From Limisphaerales bacterium (GTDB lineage Bacteria; Verrucomicrobiota; Verrucomicrobiia; Limisphaerales; AAA164-E04), in assembly GCA_024761205.1 (NCBI GenBank), contig JAMASS010000021.1:20494-84493 (forward strand): DNA of 64,000 nt, in the 5' to 3' direction. Positions within the stretch are counted from its first letter, which is position 1, and each line of letters opens with the position of its first letter. Under the pieces are notes generated by a model. That model was given only the letters and a program-made list of their open reading frames with translations, was not told the origin of the DNA and ran no database searches. Below, piece after piece: positions 59,715 through 64,000 of this stretch. Position numbers and translations under genes: made by a program.

Positions 59715-60290
59715 TGATGTTGTGGGTGCGGATATTTCTGGGGGCTGTGTTAGTCGCGGGGTGATTGTCACGCTCGTGGATGTGAACGGACCCGCTTCCG
59801 GTTCGGGGGCTGCAGCCCGCCGGTGTGGAGGTGGATGTCGGTGGCGTGCCGGTGACCACAGCCCAACAATTGAAGAATCAGGTGCGTTCCCGCTTCATCG
59901 GCGAGCCGCTAAAACTGTGTAGATTTGATCAGATCAGCGGCTTGAGATTAAGGTCATGCCCGGAGAGTGGGGCTAAAACGGTGACCAAGACGATACCTCG
60001 CCACGACGACCACGGGAGGACTGAATTCCGACGACTGGATTAAGGCTGCGAGCCAGCAATGACGATTTGGCGGAACTTTATGAACTCAAAAGCTAGGACG
60101 GTGCCGTGATTACGGAGATCGGACGGAACCCACCCACCCGCCGCTCACTGCTGCTAAAGCCCGGAATCGTCGTCACCGCAATCAACTCCATCCCTGTTCG
60201 GTCGCCTTGGGATGTCGCTGAAGTGTCTGGGAAAATGTCTATCTTTCAAAGGGAGTGGTCATCAACTTCGTTGATCCGAATGGTTTACTG
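59715..60290 (+). pseudogene. HtrA/DegP-like protease, PDZ-domain remnant
   Basis: GLQPAGVEVDVGGVPVTTAQ, continued by QLKNQVRSRFIGEPLKL (about 59805-59920), is the first PDZ domain. After a frame change and a stop near 60090 the second PDZ follows: DGAVITEIGRNPPTRR, LKPGIVVTAINSIPVRSPWD. The trypsin-like protease domain with its GNSGGP loop is not found upstream, so only the C-terminal third survives, broken by frameshifts. Confidence 0.75.
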
Positions 60291-60407
60291 AGGTTTGAAT
60301 TTCTTAAGGATCGTGACAACTATAGCCTCCCAGTCACCTCCGTGAGACGGCGTCAGCTTGCTTCGGCGAACTGGCGTTTGTTTTCCTGTTTAAGCTGAGG
60401 TTGATTC

Positions 60408-60767
60408 TTAGAGGTTGAGTTTCTCTTTCCACTCTGCCTCTTTGAATCCCACCATTCCGCTGGATTTGGAGATAGCAAACGGTCTTTTGATCAGGTTTCC
60501 GTTGCTCGCCAGTAGCTCGATCGCCGTTCTGTCCGCCATGATGGCCAGCTGGTCTTTGATTCCCAATTGGCGATAGTCCATCCCGGAAGTGTTGAAGAGA
60601 TTACGAAGATTACCGTCTTGAATGGTGAGCATCCGTTTGATCTCGGCCTTTGAGGGTGGCGTCTCTCGGATCGGGATTTTGGTGAAGGCGACTTTGTGCT
60701 GCTTCAGAAGCTTGAGGGCTTTCCGGCAGGTGGAACATTTATCGTAGATGTATACTTTCAGATTCAT
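60408..60767 (-). CDS. ArsC/Spx family protein (YffB-like)
   Basis: 119 residues. Thioredoxin-like start MNLKVYIYDKCSTCRKALKL with Cys11 and Cys14 (CxxC). Next LLKQHKVAFTKIPIRETPPS and a C-terminal NGNLIKRPFAISKS, the conserved LIKRP segment of the family. Most YffB-like members are not proven arsenate reductases. Its start overlaps the gltX stop by four bases, so it is co-translated with gltX. Confidence 0.9.
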   Translation of the reverse strand: MNLKVYIYDKCSTCRKALKLLKQHKVAFTKIPIRETPPSKAEIKRMLTIQDGNLRNLFNTSGMDYRQLGIKDQLAIMADRTAIELLASNGNLIKRPFAISKSSGMVGFKEAEWKEKLNL

Positions 60768-62125
60768 GTGGCTTCGTGAACTTTGGCAATAGCGCGATCG
60801 ATTCTTTTGATTACCGAATCTTTGCCAAGGATGGAAATGAGATGGTAGAGACTTGGACCGGCGGTGGTACCCGTGCAGGCGAGGCGAATGGGATGGACTA
60901 AGGTGCGAATCTTGACCCCCATGTTTTCGGCGGTTTGTTTGAAAATGGCTTGGATGGCATCCGGATCAAACGCTTTTGATTCATCAAACGTTTGGCGCAA
61001 GCGTTGCATACTATTGATATTAGCGGGGACGAGATGCTTTTCCACCATCTCCGGATCGTAGCCGATGTCATCATCGCCCTTGAAATAGAACCCAGCGTAG
61101 CTGCCGAGTTCCGAAAGCACCCGCATCTTGCCTTGGGTTGTGGCAATGGCCTCGTAGACGTATTCCGAACCAAATGGATGCAACGAAAAGCCCTGAGATT
61201 CAAACGCGGATTGGGCGAGTTGCGCGTAGCGCGATGAATCCAGCTGACTCAAATATTCCCCGTTGATCCACTGGAGTTTATCCATGTCAAACTTGGCGTT
61301 GTGTCGCAAGATATTCGGTAGGTCGAAAAGTTTGACCACGTCTTTAATCGGAAGAACTTCGCTATCGTTTTTGGGCGACCAACCCAGGAGGCAAAGATAG
61401 TTCACCACGGCTTCCGGTAGGAAATGGTCATCGATGTAGGTGCCGATTGAGGCCCCAGAGTCGCGTTTGCTCATCTTGGACCCATTGGCGTTGAGAATGA
61501 GCGGAATGTGGCCGTACTGAGGCGGGGTCCGTCCGAGGGCGCTCATCAAGGCGAGATGCTTGGACGTGTTGCTCAAATGGTCTTCACCGCGAATGACATG
61601 GGTGATCCCCATTTCAAGGTCATCGACCACATTGACCAGATGAAAAACCGGTTTGCCGTCGGCTCGGACAATGACGAAATCCGGGTCTTGCTCCTCGCGG
61701 TCCGTCAATTTACGGACGACATCGCCGACGACTAGGTCCGGAATGGTTATCGGGTCTCGTGGCATTTTGAAACGAATCGCGCCATCTCGCTCATAGACGT
61801 GACCGGTCGCTTTGAGCTCGTCGACATACCGTTGGTAGATTGCTGAACGTTGGGATTGAAAGTAGGGCCCGTTTTCACCTTGTGCCGTAGCCGTTGGATC
61901 CCCGCTCATCGGGCCCTCGTCCCATTCGAGGCCCAGCCATCGCAGTCCGTTCAGAATGATGTCGATGGATTCTTGGGTATTCCGCGCCTCATCAGTGTCC
62001 TCGATACGCAAGACAAACTCACCCTCTGCATGTTTGGCATAGAGCCAATTAAAAAGAGCCGTTCTCGCGCCTCCGATATGGAGGTAACCGGTCGGGCTGG
62101 GTGCAAATCGAGTTCTTACTTTCAT
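60764..62125 (-). CDS. gltX: Glutamyl-tRNA synthetase
   Basis: 453 residues, slightly shorter than usual but complete. Class I motifs: PSPTGYLHIGGARTALFNWL (HIGH-type) and SKMSKRDSGASIGTY (KMSKS-type). RIEDTDEARNTQESI, VIRGEDHLSNTSKH and the helical anticodon-binding C-terminus (LACTGTTAGPSLYHLISILG) are present. It charges tRNA-Glu and possibly tRNA-Gln for amidation. Confidence 0.96.
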   Translation of the reverse strand: MKVRTRFAPSPTGYLHIGGARTALFNWLYAKHAEGEFVLRIEDTDEARNTQESIDIILNGLRWLGLEWDEGPMSGDPTATAQGENGPYFQSQRSAIYQRYVDELKATGHVYERDGAIRFKMPRDPITIPDLVVGDVVRKLTDREEQDPDFVIVRADGKPVFHLVNVVDDLEMGITHVIRGEDHLSNTSKHLALMSALGRTPPQYGHIPLILNANGSKMSKRDSGASIGTYIDDHFLPEAVVNYLCLLGWSPKNDSEVLPIKDVVKLFDLPNILRHNAKFDMDKLQWINGEYLSQLDSSRYAQLAQSAFESQGFSLHPFGSEYVYEAIATTQGKMRVLSELGSYAGFYFKGDDDIGYDPEMVEKHLVPANINSMQRLRQTFDESKAFDPDAIQAIFKQTAENMGVKIRTLVHPIRLACTGTTAGPSLYHLISILGKDSVIKRIDRAIAKVHEAT

Positions 62126-62199
62126 TCTTGCTGTGGCTTCAGGATGGCGTGCCGAGGGGGACTGTCAATAATGACTCATTGCGAGTCCCGGTGGTTCGC

Positions 62200-63130
62200 T
62201 TAATTTGTGGCGGTCAGTTCCCGCAAAACTTCGCAGAAGCCATTGAGGATCGGCGTCGGAACGGGAATCCTTTGGTCTTCTTGAAAGGGATTTTTAAAGA
62301 TGCTTTGAAGCTCGATAGGACAATCTTGCTCGAAGCCGATGAGTGTAGAAGGACGATATGCGCCTATTAAGCGGGTGTTGGCAAGGGTCTTTTGGGACCG
62401 GGTAACCAAACGCGTTGCGACTGCGATGATGTTGTCCATCAGTGTGCTCACGAGTTTGATCGCAGAGTTTCTGATCCAGCAGATAGTCGATCGTTAGGCA
62501 GGCGGCAAGGACTATCAGTGATAATGGGCGTTTGGATTCAAAGTGCTCGTAACCTAGGCAGTCCGCGATGCCGAGACCGTTGAAGGGAATTATTCCAGAC
62601 TAGCTTCTCCCTCTGAGCCTGACCGCAGCTGATCTGTGACCTTCCACCGAATGCCGCAGGAACGAAAGCCGTGGTGGGTCTCATGCGTTCCTAACTTCGG
62701 CCAACCGCGGATTTCCCCGATCACGATTTGTCCGTGATTGAGATGGGCGATGACTCCGAGCGCAAGTCGGTTGACGCAAATAAAGCAGAGCTCTCCCAAG
62801 AATTGGAATCCCGGAAAGAGGCAAGCGAGGACTCCGATATTGCCCAATCCGTCCTGAAGATAAAGGATCGCCGTCTCGGAATTTACCAACGGCGGGATGA
62901 GGCGGCTGAACTGATCATTTGGCGTGGTCTTGAGACTTACGATGACAAGGACGCAGGGACCAATCACTGCCGGTATATTGGCTACGCGTGGGCGAAAATG
63001 AAAGTCTCCCTGTGGGCTTAGCTCGGATTTCTCGCCAATAAATATTTTCCAACGGCGGGAGGTTGGGAAAGCATGGGGATTGCCAACCATGGCCACCTCA
63101 CCCCCTCCGCCACCGAGGGGAACCACCTCC
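62200..63130 (-). pseudogene. panE: 2-dehydropantoate 2-reductase (ketopantoate reductase), pseudogene
   Basis: An open frame from about 63060 to 62590 reads FIGEKSELSPQGDFHFRPRV, CVLVIVSLKTTPNDQFSRLI, PPLVNSETAILYLQDGLGN, FLGELCFICVNRL and GVIAHLNHGQIVIGE. It then shifts to EKLVWN and FNGLGIADCLGYEHF, and again to RPSTLIGFEQDCPIELQSIF with PTPILNGFCEVLRELTATN at the end (62200). This is the collinear order of PanE; NGLGN and the C-terminal catalytic helix region are recognisable. The N-terminal GxGxxG nucleotide loop is missing. The gene made pantoate for vitamin B5; ilvC or panG could substitute. Confidence 0.82.
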
Positions 63131-63219
63131 AGCGACGGCAAGGAGCACCGCGGCCCACCCCCGATTCGTCGAACACCTTTCGATCTCATCAAGCCTGCCC
63201 CGCACCTAGTCGAGGTCCG

Positions 63220-63790
63220 TCAATTCTTAGCAGATGATTTCCCTCAACTGTTTTCACTGCGTTGATACCGACTTCTGGCATCGCCAAAGCGCAGCGAACA
63301 CTGAGGCGCTCATTTGCTGGACCTGATCCGCTATGCCGACACCGCAGACGACGCCTCAGACTTCCCCATACCGAAAGCCTACCGCTATCGAAACTACGTC
63401 ATTGATGCCTTCAACCGGGACAAGCCATACGCTCAGTTTGTGCGCGAACAGATTGCTGAAAATCCGCTTCCCTATCAGGATGACGAGCAACGTTGGAAAC
63501 GAATCATCACGACCAGCTGTAACGACCTCTCGCAGAATCGGCGTCAGCCCTCACGATCTCAAGCACATCACCATCAAGGATACCACTGAGGGAAAACACT
63601 TCTTGGTCTGAGTGAGGGGTGCCTGCTGCCACGATCACAAATTTGGCTCGACTCCGACCGCCGACTCTTATGCGCTCTACGGAATCTTCGACAACACGAC
63701 ATCCCCCATGCCGGCGGCAAACATCAGCTCTACCGCAAGAAGTTTGTCTATCGTATCGGGCAACACCAAACCGATAAAAACGGAATGATA
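63220..63790 (+). pseudogene. DUF1549 (planctomycete cytochrome-associated) protein, pseudogene
   Basis: VRQFLADDFPQ, then after a break [40 protein letters not shown] and [20 protein letters not shown] (63314-63500), the core of DUF1549. A further block in another frame carries [20 protein letters not shown], and later frames carry GKHQLYRKKFVYRIGQH. Expected R-C-H-D-H-K-F-D-P segments are scrambled (ATITNLARLRPPT). DUF1549/DUF1553 proteins are secreted and paired with DUF1501; all copies seen in this window are dead. Confidence 0.8.
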
Positions 63791-64000
63791 AGTTATGGGC
63801 CCGATCGGTAGCGGGCGATGCTTCACCTCGGGCGCGCGGATGAGGGCGCGCTTGTGAATGTTGACCATATTCCAACTCCGGTCATTGGCGCTGTAGAACG
63901 GGGCGGAAGGGGTTGTCGCCCCGCGTTGCCGAGTCCTTGTCCGGCAAGGGCATTCTCCCTGTCCTGCCAGGGGCTGTTGAAAAGCAGGGCACCCTTCCGG
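63791..64000. other. End of window, no recognisable gene
   Basis: The last 210 bases are GC-rich. Short open frames on both strands carry no family motif. There is no clear insertion-sequence end or RNA gene, and any gene may continue beyond the edge. Confidence 0.4.

Noticed and set aside
62590..63192. 200-codon minus-strand frame as an independent gene
   Set aside because: Its sequence is the N-terminal part of ketopantoate reductase, and the rest of the family continues in other frames, so it is part of a pseudogene.
1..64000. CRISPR arrays, insertion sequences, rRNA or tRNA genes
   Set aside because: No regular repeat-spacer pattern, transposase motif or RNA gene consensus was found by reading either strand.

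Overview
The window looks like the chromosome of a member of the Verrucomicrobiota. The evidence is the gene families: planctomycete/verrucomicrobial secreted proteins (DUF1501, DUF1549, DUF1800, DUF1080, DUF6807), PEP-CTERM sorting, H-X9-DG pseudopilins, PQQ-type beta-propellers and cytochrome-linked sugar dehydrogenases, weak Shine-Dalgarno sequences, and a moderately GC-rich base composition. I did not identify the species. No tRNA, rRNA, CRISPR array or intact insertion sequence was recognised.

Layout: 0-6.1 kb holds an ABC exporter of the FtsX/LolD type (minus), a DUF255 thioredoxin-like protein, a PEP-CTERM protein and a compact GspE-type ATPase. 6.2-7.7 kb is a dead glycosyltransferase plus debris. 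7.75-12.5 kb is the F-type ATP synthase operon atpB-E-F-H-A-G (minus); atpD and atpC do not follow. 12.5-15.2 kb is decayed (DUF1501, sialidase-like and sulfatase remnants). 15.2-19.3 kb is tesA divergent from a YbbA/YbbP-like ABC pair. 19.8-22.1 kb encodes a pentapeptide-repeat/VWA protein. 22.3-24.4 kb is debris (response regulator, pseudopilin, O-antigen flippase). 24.4-29.1 kb holds an intact pseudopilin and a coupled DUF6807 plus sugar-dehydrogenase/diheme-cytochrome pair. 29.2-31.8 kb has a polA fragment and a small AT-richer, translationally coupled cluster of unknown function. 32-36.8 kb is a housekeeping run: coaD, yceD-like, rpmF, plsX, fabH, PilZ-like, pilT. 37-44.2 kb holds envelope proteins, then rny, formyl-THF cyclo-ligase, rarA, nagB and rsmI on the minus strand. 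44.4-56 kb is nearly all pseudogenes, with an intact DUF1080 protein and PQQ-propeller protein inside. 56.9-62.1 kb returns to housekeeping (cysK, M48 peptidase, zinc-ribbon protein, ArsC-like, gltX) with an HtrA PDZ remnant. 62.2-64 kb is dead panE and DUF1549 genes.

The main message is active genome erosion. About twenty protein genes survive only as collinear fragments with frameshifts and in-frame stops, while translation, lipid synthesis, CoA synthesis and RNA turnover genes remain intact. The losses form themes: polysaccharide foraging (sulfatase, DUF1501/1549/1800), surface polysaccharide (glycosyltransferase, flippase), amino-sugar salvage (NahK-like kinase), periplasmic quality control (HtrA), and biosynthesis (threonine synthase, ketopantoate reductase). 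This fits a lineage that recently became dependent on a host or on neighbours (inference). The intact-looking cysK has ATA where the family starts with ATG, possibly the next step of the same process.
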